Shown one piece after another: positions 18,739 to 26,393 of a DNA stretch of 64,000 nucleotides. The stretch covers positions 163,125 to 227,124 of the forward strand of contig CAMCUD010000004.1 of NCBI GenBank assembly GCA_945878865.1. Reading direction: 5' to 3'. The notes beneath the pieces were generated by a model. It was not told the origin of the DNA, did not search any database, and saw only the letters and a list, made by a program, of their open reading frames with translations. The DNA comes from Bifidobacterium breve (GTDB lineage Bacteria; Actinomycetota; Thermoleophilia; Solirubrobacterales; Solirubrobacteraceae). The position numbers and the translations under genes were made by a program. Each line of letters opens with the position of its first letter. Positions within the stretch are counted from its first letter, which is position 1.

Positions 18739-19389
18739 CTAGTACGGAGGCAGATCCGCGTACCAGTCCCCGAGCACGCGGAACGCCGACCAGAACGCGC
18801 GCTTGGCGTCCTCCTCGTCGAGCGATCCGTCGATGTCCGGGGTGAACAGCAGGTCACAGGACGGCGTGAGCTGCTGGACCTCGCCGGGGCGCGCCGCAAC
18901 GCTGCGCGCCAGCGGGAACTGCAGCTCGTTGACGACCTCCAGCGCGTACTGGCCCATGACCACGAGCATCTTCGGCTGGACGATCGCGAACTCCTCGGCC
19001 AGGCGGCCGACGCACTTCGGGTCGGCGAGCGAGGCGTCGCCGACCGGGCACTTCACGCACAGCGTCCCGTACACCGCGAGCGGGTCGATCTGCAGCCGCT
19101 TGAGCGACTTCATGAGCGCGTTGCCGGCGCGCCCGTAGAACGCGACGCCCTCCTCGACTTCGCTCGGCACCGCCTCGTGCTTGACGAGCATGATGTCGGC
19201 CTGCGGGTGCCCCGACCCGACCACGGGCATCACGCCGCCACGCGGGCAGGTGTGACAGCCCTGGATGTCTCGGGTGAGCTGGTTGATCTCGCGGATCGCG
19301 CGCTCGAGGTACTTCTCCCGAATCTCGTCGTCCGTGATCCGCACGGACTCGGGGTTTGACGGAGGGTGCGGTTCCTCCTGCCGCTGCAT
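18739..19389 (-). CDS. Divergent family-4 uracil-DNA glycosylase-like protein
   Basis: A 216-residue member of the UDG superfamily by its iron-sulfur cysteines: Cys45 and Cys48 (GCHTCPRG), Cys114 (CVKCPVG) and Cys126 (KCVGRL), and by AFYGRAGNALMKSL, which corresponds to the PFVGRAG motif. The catalytic motif A, GEAPG in active family-4 enzymes, reads HEAVP (71-75), and I find no HPS motif B; the corresponding region is SCDLLFTPDIDG. It may therefore bind but not excise uracil, or act on something else. ATG overlaps the stop of the upstream GT-PHP fusion (TGATG), tying the two in one operon. Confidence 0.8.
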   Translation of the reverse strand: MQRQEEPHPPSNPESVRITDDEIREKYLERAIREINQLTRDIQGCHTCPRGGVMPVVGSGHPQADIMLVKHEAVPSEVEEGVAFYGRAGNALMKSLKRLQIDPLAVYGTLCVKCPVGDASLADPKCVGRLAEEFAIVQPKMLVVMGQYALEVVNELQFPLARSVAARPGEVQQLTPSCDLLFTPDIDGSLDEEDAKRAFWSAFRVLGDWYADLPPY

Positions 19390-21332
19390 CAGCCGTTGCG
19401 CGTGGCCCGCTTGACGCGCCGCGCCTTGCGCGCCCTGCGGGCGGCGGGCGGTGTCGCCTTGGTCTCGAGGAACTTCAGCGCCTGGACGTACAGCAGGGTG
19501 CCGGGCTTCGTGATGATCTGATTCGAGCGCAGGGAGGCGAGAAACTCCTCCGGGCCGTCGAAGTCGGGCATCCGGTTGCGCACGGTGCCCAGCCCGGCGG
19601 CGACGTGGCTGTCGCTCCCCGCCGCCGCGGGGATGCGGTACTTCTCGGCGAACCGCTGGGCCTCCTCGTTGAACGCCCCGATCGCCACGCGCGGGTTGTA
19701 GACCTCGATGAGGTCGATGTCGTCGACGACATCGAGGAGGTGCTCGTAGTCGGGCACCGCGTGCATGCGGTCGAACGGGTGCGGGACGTAGACGAGGCCA
19801 CCCTGGCGCTTGATCTCGGCGATCGTCTCCTGCAGCGTCATGCCGCGCGGGATCTTCTCGGTGATGAACAGGCCGATGACCTCGCCCTGCTCCTTCGTCT
19901 TGACCTCTTCGGCCACGATGACCTTCACGCCGTAGTCGGCGGCCTTCGCCGCGGCGTCGAGCGCGCCGGAAACCTCGTTGTGGTCGGTCACGGCGATCGC
20001 GCCCAGCCCCTGGTCGCGCGCGGTGGCGAGCAGCACCTCGACCGGCGTGGCGCAGTCCCCGGAGTGGTCGGTGTGCATGTGCAGGTCGACGTCGATCGCC
20101 GGGCGGCCCGCCACCCGCTTGCGCGCGGCGGGATCGGTGCGATCGCCGTGGCGGCGGGCGACGAGCTCCTCGTAGACCTCGTCGAGCCGGCCGGCGACCT
20201 TGCCGTAGGGCAGCTCGTCGGCGCGGGCGGCGTCGCCGGCGGCGCGCAGGCGGCCGCGCAGCTGCGTGTCGCCGATGAGCCGGTCGAGCTGCGCGGCGAG
20301 CAGGTCGGGCTCGCGGGGGGTGAACAGCAGGCCGCGGTCGCCGTCGCCGAGGAGCTCCTCGTAGACGGGGATCTCCGAGGCCAGCGGCACCGCGCCGGCG
20401 CCGAGCGCGGCGAGGATGAGGTCGGGGGCGGGGCGCGCGCCCTCGGAGGCCAGGACGACGATGTCGGCCTCGCGCACGGCGCTCGCCGCGCCCTCGCCGG
20501 CGGGCGCGACGACCTCGACCCGCGCGCGCAGGTCCGCGCGCAGCGGCGTGGACGAGGACAGCCCGCGGCTGCTGACGACCGTCACCTCCCAGCTGCCGTC
20601 CGGATCCAGCCGCCGGATCCCGCGGATGAAGGCGCGCAGGGCGGCGCGCTCCTCGGCGTCGACGAACACGATCCGCGCCGGGCCGATCCGGGTGGGTCCG
20701 GCCGCGGGCACCGCGGCGCCCGGGCCGAGCACGCGGTACGGGGCGGGGAAGAACCGGTCCATGAGCTTCGCTGTCTCACCGAACGACGCCAGCCGCACGT
20801 CGAGCCGCCCGAAGACGAGCTCGACGACCTTGCGCGCGAGCTGCGTCGAGACCAGCCGCTCGCTCGGCGCATGGAACGTCCCGACGTTCAGCGCCCGGGA
20901 ATGGCGCAGCGCCGCCGAGGAGACCGACGGCGCAAACGGCTCGTGGACGTGGCAGACGTCGAGCGCGAGCGTCTCGTGCAGCTGCTCCACCGCGCGGGTG
21001 ACGTCGACGGGGACCGCCGCGCGACGGCGGCCCGCCGTGACCTCCGGCAGCAGCTCGCCGATCGCGATCGCACGGGGCGCCTCGCCGGGGGCGGGCAGCA
21101 GCGACGCGGGGTCGCCCCGCAGCGACTTGCGGTCGGCACGGACGCGGGCGCTGTCCCGGGTGGGAGCGACGACGAGGACGCGGTGCCCGAGCTGCGCCAG
21201 CTCCGCCGTCACGGCGGCGACGTGGCGGTTGACCGGGTGCGCGGTGTCCTCCCACGCGTACGGCGTGACGTGGGCGATGGCCAGGGGGCTGCTCACGGAG
21301 AAGGAGGCTACGTCACTCGGAGAAGAGTCCAC
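19389..21332 (-). CDS. Glycosyltransferase family 4-like / PHP phosphoesterase fusion
   Basis: A 647-residue two-domain protein. Residues about 15-410 are GT-B glycosyltransferase-like: IAHVTPYAWEDTAHPVNRHV, LDVCHVHEPFAPSVS, TFHAPSER, VFVDAEER, then the donor-side region ADIVVLASEGARPAPDLILAALGAGAVPLAS. Residues about 424-620 are a PHP domain with its metal motifs: VDLHMHTDHSGD, AIAVTDHNEVSG, VYVPHPFDR and AAAGSDSHVAAG. The basic tail is RRARKARRVKR. The PHP half is most like YciV/trpH-type phosphoesterases. The GTG start at 21332 lacks a good ribosome binding site; GTG 21296 (VSSPLAIAHV) is an alternative. Upstream of the UDG-like gene, overlapping it by one base. Confidence 0.85.
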   Translation of the reverse strand: MDSSPSDVASFSVSSPLAIAHVTPYAWEDTAHPVNRHVAAVTAELAQLGHRVLVVAPTRDSARVRADRKSLRGDPASLLPAPGEAPRAIAIGELLPEVTAGRRRAAVPVDVTRAVEQLHETLALDVCHVHEPFAPSVSSAALRHSRALNVGTFHAPSERLVSTQLARKVVELVFGRLDVRLASFGETAKLMDRFFPAPYRVLGPGAAVPAAGPTRIGPARIVFVDAEERAALRAFIRGIRRLDPDGSWEVTVVSSRGLSSSTPLRADLRARVEVVAPAGEGAASAVREADIVVLASEGARPAPDLILAALGAGAVPLASEIPVYEELLGDGDRGLLFTPREPDLLAAQLDRLIGDTQLRGRLRAAGDAARADELPYGKVAGRLDEVYEELVARRHGDRTDPAARKRVAGRPAIDVDLHMHTDHSGDCATPVEVLLATARDQGLGAIAVTDHNEVSGALDAAAKAADYGVKVIVAEEVKTKEQGEVIGLFITEKIPRGMTLQETIAEIKRQGGLVYVPHPFDRMHAVPDYEHLLDVVDDIDLIEVYNPRVAIGAFNEEAQRFAEKYRIPAAAGSDSHVAAGLGTVRNRMPDFDGPEEFLASLRSNQIITKPGTLLYVQALKFLETKATPPAARRARKARRVKRATRNG

Positions 21333-21344
21333 ATCTGGCCCGCC

Positions 21345-21356
21345 CGCTGATCAGCG
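21345..21356. promoter_or_regulatory. 12-bp perfect palindrome between divergent genes
   Basis: CGCTGATCAGCG sits in the 50-base space between the GT-PHP gene (minus) and the degenerate GGDEF gene (plus). Its position suits a shared operator, but no regulator is known. Confidence 0.35.
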
Positions 21357-21382
21357 AGCGCCCAGCCGCCGAAAACTGAGAC

Positions 21383-21796
21383 ATGATGAGCCCGGCCCCC
21401 GATTCCCTCCACGACGCGATCCGCTCAGCCATCGCGCGCTCCTCGGCGCTCGGCGAGCCGGCCTCGGTGCTCGTGATCGGGCTTGAGGACGCCGAGCCGC
21501 AGGCGGCCGCCGACGTGCTCGCCGCCAACCTGCGCGCCGCGGATGTCATCGAGCCGATGGGCGACGGCACCTACGCGGTCGTCCTCTTCGGGATCAGCCG
21601 CCTGGCGTCCTGCTCGGTCGCCGAGCGTCTCGAGCGCCGGATCGCGCCGATCGTCACGGGCCCGAGCCACTCGCGCGTCGGCATGACGCTCATCGGGCCG
21701 TGGGAGCGCCGCGACGCCGAGCGGATCCTCGCCGGCGCCTGGGCCGACCTGCGCGAGCGCCACACGGCAACCTGGGCCGAGCTCGTCGCCGCCTAA
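21383..21796 (+). CDS. Degenerate GGDEF-like protein
   Basis: A 137-residue stand-alone domain. ASVLVIGLEDAEPQAAADVLAANLRAADVIEPMGDGTYAVVLFG follows the diguanylate cyclase order (strand, helix, R..DxxxRxGGDEFxxxL), with MGDGTY where GGDEF should be, and later VAERLERRI and VGMTLIGPWERRDAERILAGAW matching the closing part of the domain. Without the GGDEF residues it cannot make cyclic di-GMP; it could be a sensor or a protein-interaction remnant. Start at ATG 21383 or the adjoining ATG 21386. Convergent with the permease gene, stop codons overlapping by 4 bases. Confidence 0.6.
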   Translation: MMSPAPDSLHDAIRSAIARSSALGEPASVLVIGLEDAEPQAAADVLAANLRAADVIEPMGDGTYAVVLFGISRLASCSVAERLERRIAPIVTGPSHSRVGMTLIGPWERRDAERILAGAWADLRERHTATWAELVAA

Positions 21797-23238
21797 TCGG
21801 GCAGCGCCGCCATCCGGACGCGGCTGTTCGCGCGCCCCCAGGCGAAGAAGATCGTCAGCCCGATCGCCAGCCACACGAAGAGGCGGATCCACGTCGCGAC
21901 GGGCAGCATCACGATGAGCGCGACGGAGAAGACGATCGCGACGCCCGCGACGAGTGGCAGCGCCGGCACGCGGAACGGTCGTTCGAGCTCCGGGCGGTTG
22001 CGCCGCAGGGCGACGACCGCGCTGGAGACGATCACGAATGCGAAGAGCGTCCCGATGGAGACGAGGTTTGTCAGCGCGGCGATCGGCACGAAGCCTGCGA
22101 TGAGCGCGCCGCCGAGGGCGCACACCGTCGTCGCGACGACCGGAGTCTGCCGCGTGCCGCTGACCTTGCCCAGGGCGTCGGGCAGCAGGCCGTCGGACGC
22201 CATCCGCATGAGGATGCGCGTCTGGCCGTAGAAGACGACCATGATCGTCGCCGCGAGGCCGACGACCGCCGACAGCGACACGATGGAGTCGAACCACGCC
22301 AGCGACGGGCCTGCGGCGTGGATCGCGGCGCTCAGCGGGTCGGCGACATCGAGCGCCTTGTAGCTGACCATGCCGGTCATGACCGTGGCGATCGCGACGT
22401 ACAGCGCTGTGGAGATCGCGACGGTCGCCAGCAGGCCCAGGGGGATCGTCTTCTTCGGGTTGCGCGCTTCCGCCGCGGCGGTGGAGACGGCGTCGAAGCC
22501 GATGTAGGCGAAGAACACGACACCCGCTGCGCGCAGCACGCCGCTCCAGCCGTAGTCGCCGAAGCCGCCCTCGTTCAGCGGGACGAACGGCTTCCAGTTG
22601 GCGTCCTTGATGAACCAGGCGCCGATGAGGATGAACGCGACGAGCACGCCGAGCTTCAGGGCGACGAGCCCGTTGTTCGCCTTCGCCGACTCACGCATGC
22701 CGAATGCCAGCAGGCCGCACATGCTCAGCACGATGAGGACGGCGGGGAGGTTGACGATCCCCGGGTCCTTGCCGAACGGCGCGGTGGTCAGCGCGTGGGG
22801 CACGGTGATGCCGATGCTGTCGAGCAGGCTGACGAAATAGCCGGACCAGCCGACCGCCACGGTCGACGCCCCGAAGAGGTACTCGAGCAGGAGATCCCAG
22901 CCGATGACCCAGGCCAGCAGCGTCCCGAACGACGCGAACGCGTAGGAGTACGTGCTGCCCGCGGCTGGGATCATCGCCGCCATCTCGGCGTAGCAGAGCG
23001 AGGTGGCCGCGGCGGCGATGCCGGCGAGGATGAAGCTGATGACGACGGCGGGCCCCGCGTACTGGCTGGCGGCCACGCCGGTCGTGACGAAGATGCCGGC
23101 GCCGACGACCGCGGCGACGCCCAGCGCGGTGAGGCTGACGAAGCCCACGGCGCCGCTGTCGAGGCGCTCGCGGTCGGCGCGCGCCTGGCTGAGGATCGCG
23201 TCCAGGTTGCTGCGGCCGGCGGCGGGGGGAGCGCTCAC
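21793..23238 (-). CDS. APC-family amino acid permease, cationic amino acid transporter type
   Basis: A 481-residue transporter with about 12 hydrophobic helices. The first carries GVAAVVGAGIFVTTGVAA, the unwound GxGIF substrate site of the APC superfamily; others include CYAEMAAMIPAAGSTYSYAF, VIGWDLLLEYLFGAS and FFAYIGFDAVSTAAAEARNPKKTIP, the last typical of the CAT/YfnA group that moves arginine, lysine or neutral amino acids with protons. GTG 23238 has AGAGGGG 4 bases upstream, a good ribosome binding site. Substrate not determinable here. Confidence 0.92.
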   Translation of the reverse strand: MSAPPAAGRSNLDAILSQARADRERLDSGAVGFVSLTALGVAAVVGAGIFVTTGVAASQYAGPAVVISFILAGIAAAATSLCYAEMAAMIPAAGSTYSYAFASFGTLLAWVIGWDLLLEYLFGASTVAVGWSGYFVSLLDSIGITVPHALTTAPFGKDPGIVNLPAVLIVLSMCGLLAFGMRESAKANNGLVALKLGVLVAFILIGAWFIKDANWKPFVPLNEGGFGDYGWSGVLRAAGVVFFAYIGFDAVSTAAAEARNPKKTIPLGLLATVAISTALYVAIATVMTGMVSYKALDVADPLSAAIHAAGPSLAWFDSIVSLSAVVGLAATIMVVFYGQTRILMRMASDGLLPDALGKVSGTRQTPVVATTVCALGGALIAGFVPIAALTNLVSIGTLFAFVIVSSAVVALRRNRPELERPFRVPALPLVAGVAIVFSVALIVMLPVATWIRLFVWLAIGLTIFFAWGRANSRVRMAALPD

Positions 23239-23357
23239 GTCCCCTCTTGTCGTCAGATCCGGTGTCCCGGTTGAGCGGTGCAGTCCGTGATTCCCCGGTA
23301 TCCGGTCCCGTATGGAGGCCGGTTGTGCGGCCCGGCCCCGCGGACGACCCTGTGGAC

Positions 23358-23897
23358 ATGACCCCCACGCAGCGCGTCACCCTCGGCCCGGACGAGGGCT
23401 CCGTCGTCGTCCGGACCTCGAAGGAGGGGCCGATGGCGAAGGTCGCGCACGACCTCGTGATCGAGGCGACGTCCTGGCAGGCGACGGTCGACCTGGGCGG
23501 GGAGCCGCCCGTGCGCGCGGTCGCGCTCGAGGTCGATCCACACTCGCTCGTCGTGCGTGACGGTGTCGGCGGCGTCAAGCCGCTCAGCGACGATGACCGC
23601 GGCCGCATCAGCTCGACGATCGACGCGAAGGTGCTGCACGGCCAGGCGATCTCGTTTCGCTCGGACCGGATCCTGGGCGACGGGCCCACACTGGTGGTGG
23701 AGGGCGCTCTGACCCTCGCCGGGCAGACGCATCCGCTGCGGGCGACGCTCGAGGTCGACGGCGACGGGGCGATCCGCGGCACGATCCCGGTCACCCAGAC
23801 GGCGTGGGGCATCACGCCGCACAGCGCGATGATGGGCCAGCTGCGCGTCGGCGACGACGTCGAGGTGGTCGTCGAGGCGCGTCTGCCGGTCGCCTGA
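23358..23897 (+). CDS. YceI-like family protein
   Basis: A 179-residue protein matching the YceI-like lipocalin-type fold: SVVVRTSKEGPMAKVAHDLVIEATSWQATV, VEVDPHSLVV-type strands, ISFRSDRILGDG, LTLAGQTHPLRATLEVDGDG and TQTAWGITPHSAMMGQLRVGDDVEVVVEARL. There is no signal peptide, so unlike E. coli YceI it would be cytosolic; many actinobacterial members also lack one. Polyisoprenoid or amphiphile binding is known for the family, not shown here. ATG 23358 was taken because upstream codons are of non-coding character. Confidence 0.85.
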   Translation: MTPTQRVTLGPDEGSVVVRTSKEGPMAKVAHDLVIEATSWQATVDLGGEPPVRAVALEVDPHSLVVRDGVGGVKPLSDDDRGRISSTIDAKVLHGQAISFRSDRILGDGPTLVVEGALTLAGQTHPLRATLEVDGDGAIRGTIPVTQTAWGITPHSAMMGQLRVGDDVEVVVEARLPVA

Positions 23898-23908
23898 GCG
23901 CGGAACGG

Positions 23909-23914
23909 TACGTT
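23909..23914 (+). promoter_or_regulatory. -10 box TACGTT of GNAT gene, leaderless
   Basis: TACGTT 7 bases before GTG 23922. Confidence 0.5.
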
Positions 23915-23921
23915 TGTCCCG

Positions 23922-24392
23922 GTGAGCGGGAAGAACGTCACCGTCCGCGAGGCGACCCCCGGCGACGCCGACGACCTCGGCCGGCTGCTGCACGACTTCA
24001 GCGTCGAGTACGACGACGAGACACCCGGCGCCGCGGCGTTCGCCGCCCGGCTGCGGGAGCTGCTCGCCGGCGATGAGACCGCCGCCGTCGTGGCCGGCCA
24101 CGGCCCCGACGGCTTCGCCATCGTCCGCTTCCGCCCCTCGCTCTACACCCCGGCGAACGAGTGCTACCTCGCCGAGCTCTACGTCGTTCCCGCCCTGCGC
24201 GGCAACGGGATCGGCCGGGCGATCATGGACGCGGTCCTCGATCTCGCGCGGGCGCACGGCTGCGACCACATCGACCTGGGCACGAGCGTCGACGACGTCG
24301 CGGCGCGTGCGCTCTACGAGCGGATGGGCTTCACGAACCGCGAAGGCGGGCCGGACGGGCCGTCGATGCTCTACTACGAGCGCGAGCTCTGA
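23922..24392 (+). CDS. GNAT family N-acetyltransferase
   Basis: A 156-residue acetyl-CoA-dependent acetyltransferase. It opens with VTVREATPGDADDLGRLL (alpha-1 region), has AELYVVPALRGNGIGRAIMDAVLDLAR containing the R/Q-x-x-G-x-G/A pyrophosphate loop (RGNGIG), the strand HIDLGTSVDD, and closes with ALYERMGFTNREGG, the usual family C-terminus. The acceptor substrate is not evident. Followed directly by a strong hairpin terminator. Confidence 0.9.
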   Translation: MSGKNVTVREATPGDADDLGRLLHDFSVEYDDETPGAAAFAARLRELLAGDETAAVVAGHGPDGFAIVRFRPSLYTPANECYLAELYVVPALRGNGIGRAIMDAVLDLARAHGCDHIDLGTSVDDVAARALYERMGFTNREGGPDGPSMLYYEREL

Positions 24393-24399
24393 GAACGAC

Positions 24400-24423
24400 G
24401 ACGGCCCGCCGAAGCGGGCCGTC
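24400..24423. terminator. Bidirectional terminator hairpin
   Basis: Perfect 10-bp stem GACGGCCCGC/GCGGGCCGTC with a CGAA tetraloop, in the gap between the convergent GNAT and ino1 genes. No strong T-run, typical of high-GC actinobacteria. Confidence 0.75.
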
Positions 24424-24451
24424 GAAACAGCTGAGGCTGAAGCGCCGAGCG

Positions 24452-25651
24452 CTAGGACTTCGAGGCGGCGGCCTTCTTGGCCGGGGCCTTCTTCTTCGCG
24501 GCGGCGGCCTTCTTGACCACCTTCGCGATCGTGTCGTCCTTCTTGTTCTTCGCGATGAACTTCTCGGTGTCCTGACGCGCGAGGTCGTCCGGACGCTGGT
24601 TCTTCGGCGACTTCATGAGGTACGACGACGGGCCGTCGATCTGGCCGCCGATGCCGTTGTTCAGCGCGAGCTTGCAGCAGCGCACGGCGTCGGTGACGAT
24701 GCCCGCCGAGTTCGGCGAGTCCCACACCTCGAGCTTGAGCTCGGCCATGAGCGGCACGCCGCCGAACGCCTTGCCCTCGAGGCGGATGTGCGCCCACTTG
24801 CGGTCGGTGAGCCACGGCACGTAGTCCGACGGGCCGACGTGGACGTCCTTCTCCGGGAGCTCGACGCCCGCGATCGACGTGACCGCCTGCGTCTTGGAGA
24901 TCTTCTTGGACTCCAGGCGCTCGCGCTCGAGCATGTTGTAGAAGTCCATGTTGCCGCCGACGTTCAGCTGCGACGTGCGCTGCAGCTCGACGCCGCGGTC
25001 GTGGAACAGGCGCGCCAGCTGGCGGTGGACGATCGTCGCGCCGACCTGCGACTTGATGTCGTCACCGACGATCGGCAGCTTCGCCTTCTTGAAGCGCTTG
25101 TCCCAGTAGTCGCTCGAGGCGATGAACACCGGGATGCAGTTGACGAAGCCACAGCCGGCCTCGATGACCTTCTCCACGTACCACTTGGTCGCCTCCTCGG
25201 AGCCGACCGGCAGGTAGGAGACGACGACGTCGGTCTTCGTGTCCTTGAGGATCTGCACGATGTCGTCGGTCTCACCCGGCGCCTTCGTGACCTTCTCCTT
25301 GAGGTACTTGCCGAGGCCGTCGTGCGTCATGCCGCGGTAGACGGGCGCGCCGATCGACTTCGGGACCTTGTTCGTGAACTTGATCGTGTCGTTCGGGTCC
25401 GCCCAGATCGCCTGCGCGAGGTCCTTGCCGACCTTCGTCTTGTTGATGTCGAAGGCGCAGGTGAACTCGATGTCACGGACGTGGTAGCCGCCGAGGTCGA
25501 CGTGCATCAGGCCGGGGACGGCCTCATCCGGGTTGGCGTCCTGGTAGTGGTAGACGCCCTGCACGAAGCTGTTCGCGCAGTTGCCCACGCCGATGATCGC
25601 GACGCGGACCTTGTCGTGCTGGTAGCGGCCCGAGCCGTTCGTGTCACTCAT
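24452..25651 (-). CDS. ino1: Inositol-3-phosphate synthase
   Basis: NAD-dependent enzyme converting glucose 6-phosphate to myo-inositol 3-phosphate, first step to phosphatidylinositol or mycothiol. The 399-residue protein has [19 protein letters not shown] (NAD), ACAFDIN-type strand [47 protein letters not shown] and [13 protein letters not shown], as in actinobacterial Ino1. An unusual tail of about 25 residues rich in Lys and Ala ([18 protein letters not shown]) resembles histone H1-like tails. Last gene of a minus-strand run with phosphatidyltransferase and PAP2 genes. ATG 25651 was chosen by family alignment. Confidence 0.96.
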   Translation of the reverse strand: MSDTNGSGRYQHDKVRVAIIGVGNCANSFVQGVYHYQDANPDEAVPGLMHVDLGGYHVRDIEFTCAFDINKTKVGKDLAQAIWADPNDTIKFTNKVPKSIGAPVYRGMTHDGLGKYLKEKVTKAPGETDDIVQILKDTKTDVVVSYLPVGSEEATKWYVEKVIEAGCGFVNCIPVFIASSDYWDKRFKKAKLPIVGDDIKSQVGATIVHRQLARLFHDRGVELQRTSQLNVGGNMDFYNMLERERLESKKISKTQAVTSIAGVELPEKDVHVGPSDYVPWLTDRKWAHIRLEGKAFGGVPLMAELKLEVWDSPNSAGIVTDAVRCCKLALNNGIGGQIDGPSSYLMKSPKNQRPDDLARQDTEKFIAKNKKDDTIAKVVKKAAAAKKKAPAKKAAASKS

Positions 25652-25762
25652 GCTGTCTGGGGGGTTTCCCTTCTGCGAAGTTTGGGGGAGGCGGCCCTCG
25701 CCAGACAAGGCGACCGGGCCAGTTGATACGGACCCCGCAAGCGGTGTCCGGTTACACCTGGG

Positions 25763-26383
25763 TCACACGGCGTCGTCGGTGACCGGCCGGTTGAGCTGGG
25801 TCCGCACGTGGAAGATGCGCTGCAGGAACGTGATCGTCCCGAGCACCGCAAGTACGTACACCGCGACCTCCAGAGCCTCATCGACGCCGATGCCGAAGAG
25901 GAGGATGCCCGCGGAGAGGATCGCCACCCGCGCCGCGCGGTTGCCGAACCCGACCTTGCACTCCACGCCGAGAGCCTCAGCGCGAGCACGAGTGTACGAG
26001 ACCATGAGCGAGGCCACCGCGGCCACGACGACGCCGAACACGGCGAGCTCGTTGGTCTCCGAGGCGAAGTAGATGCCGATCGCGGCGAGCATCAGGCCCT
26101 CCTCGATGCGGTCGAGCGTCGAGTCGAGGAACGCGCCGAAGGGCGTGCCCTTACCGCTCATCCGGGAGTAGCGCCCGTCGAGCGTGTCGCAGACCGAGCC
26201 GACGATGAAGGCGATCCCGCCGAGGATCCACATCTCCTGCCAGACGAGCACGGCAGCGACGAGGCAGAGCAGGAGGCCCGTGAGGCTGATGGCGTTCGGG
26301 GTCAGGCGCGACTCGATGAGCTTGTTGCGCATCGTGTCGTTCATGCGCAGGGGGCGGCGCGCGCCGTCGGCGGGGGTGGACAT
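25763..26383 (-). CDS. CDP-alcohol phosphatidyltransferase, probably phosphatidylinositol-phosphate synthase
   Basis: A 206-residue integral membrane enzyme. The catalytic CDP-OH motif is present as D-T-L-D-G-R-Y-S-R (about 79-87) continuing to FGAFLDSTLDRIEE, matching DxxDGxxAR...GxxxDxxxD with Ser for Ala. About five more hydrophobic helices follow. Next to ino1, the likely reaction is transfer of inositol 3-phosphate onto CDP-diacylglycerol, as by mycobacterial PgsA1; this is inferred from context, since the motif alone does not fix the alcohol. ATG 26383 is 11 bases downstream of the PAP2 stop. Confidence 0.9.
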   Translation of the reverse strand: MSTPADGARRPLRMNDTMRNKLIESRLTPNAISLTGLLLCLVAAVLVWQEMWILGGIAFIVGSVCDTLDGRYSRMSGKGTPFGAFLDSTLDRIEEGLMLAAIGIYFASETNELAVFGVVVAAVASLMVSYTRARAEALGVECKVGFGNRAARVAILSAGILLFGIGVDEALEVAVYVLAVLGTITFLQRIFHVRTQLNRPVTDDAV

Positions 26384-26393
26384 GAGGCGAAGA

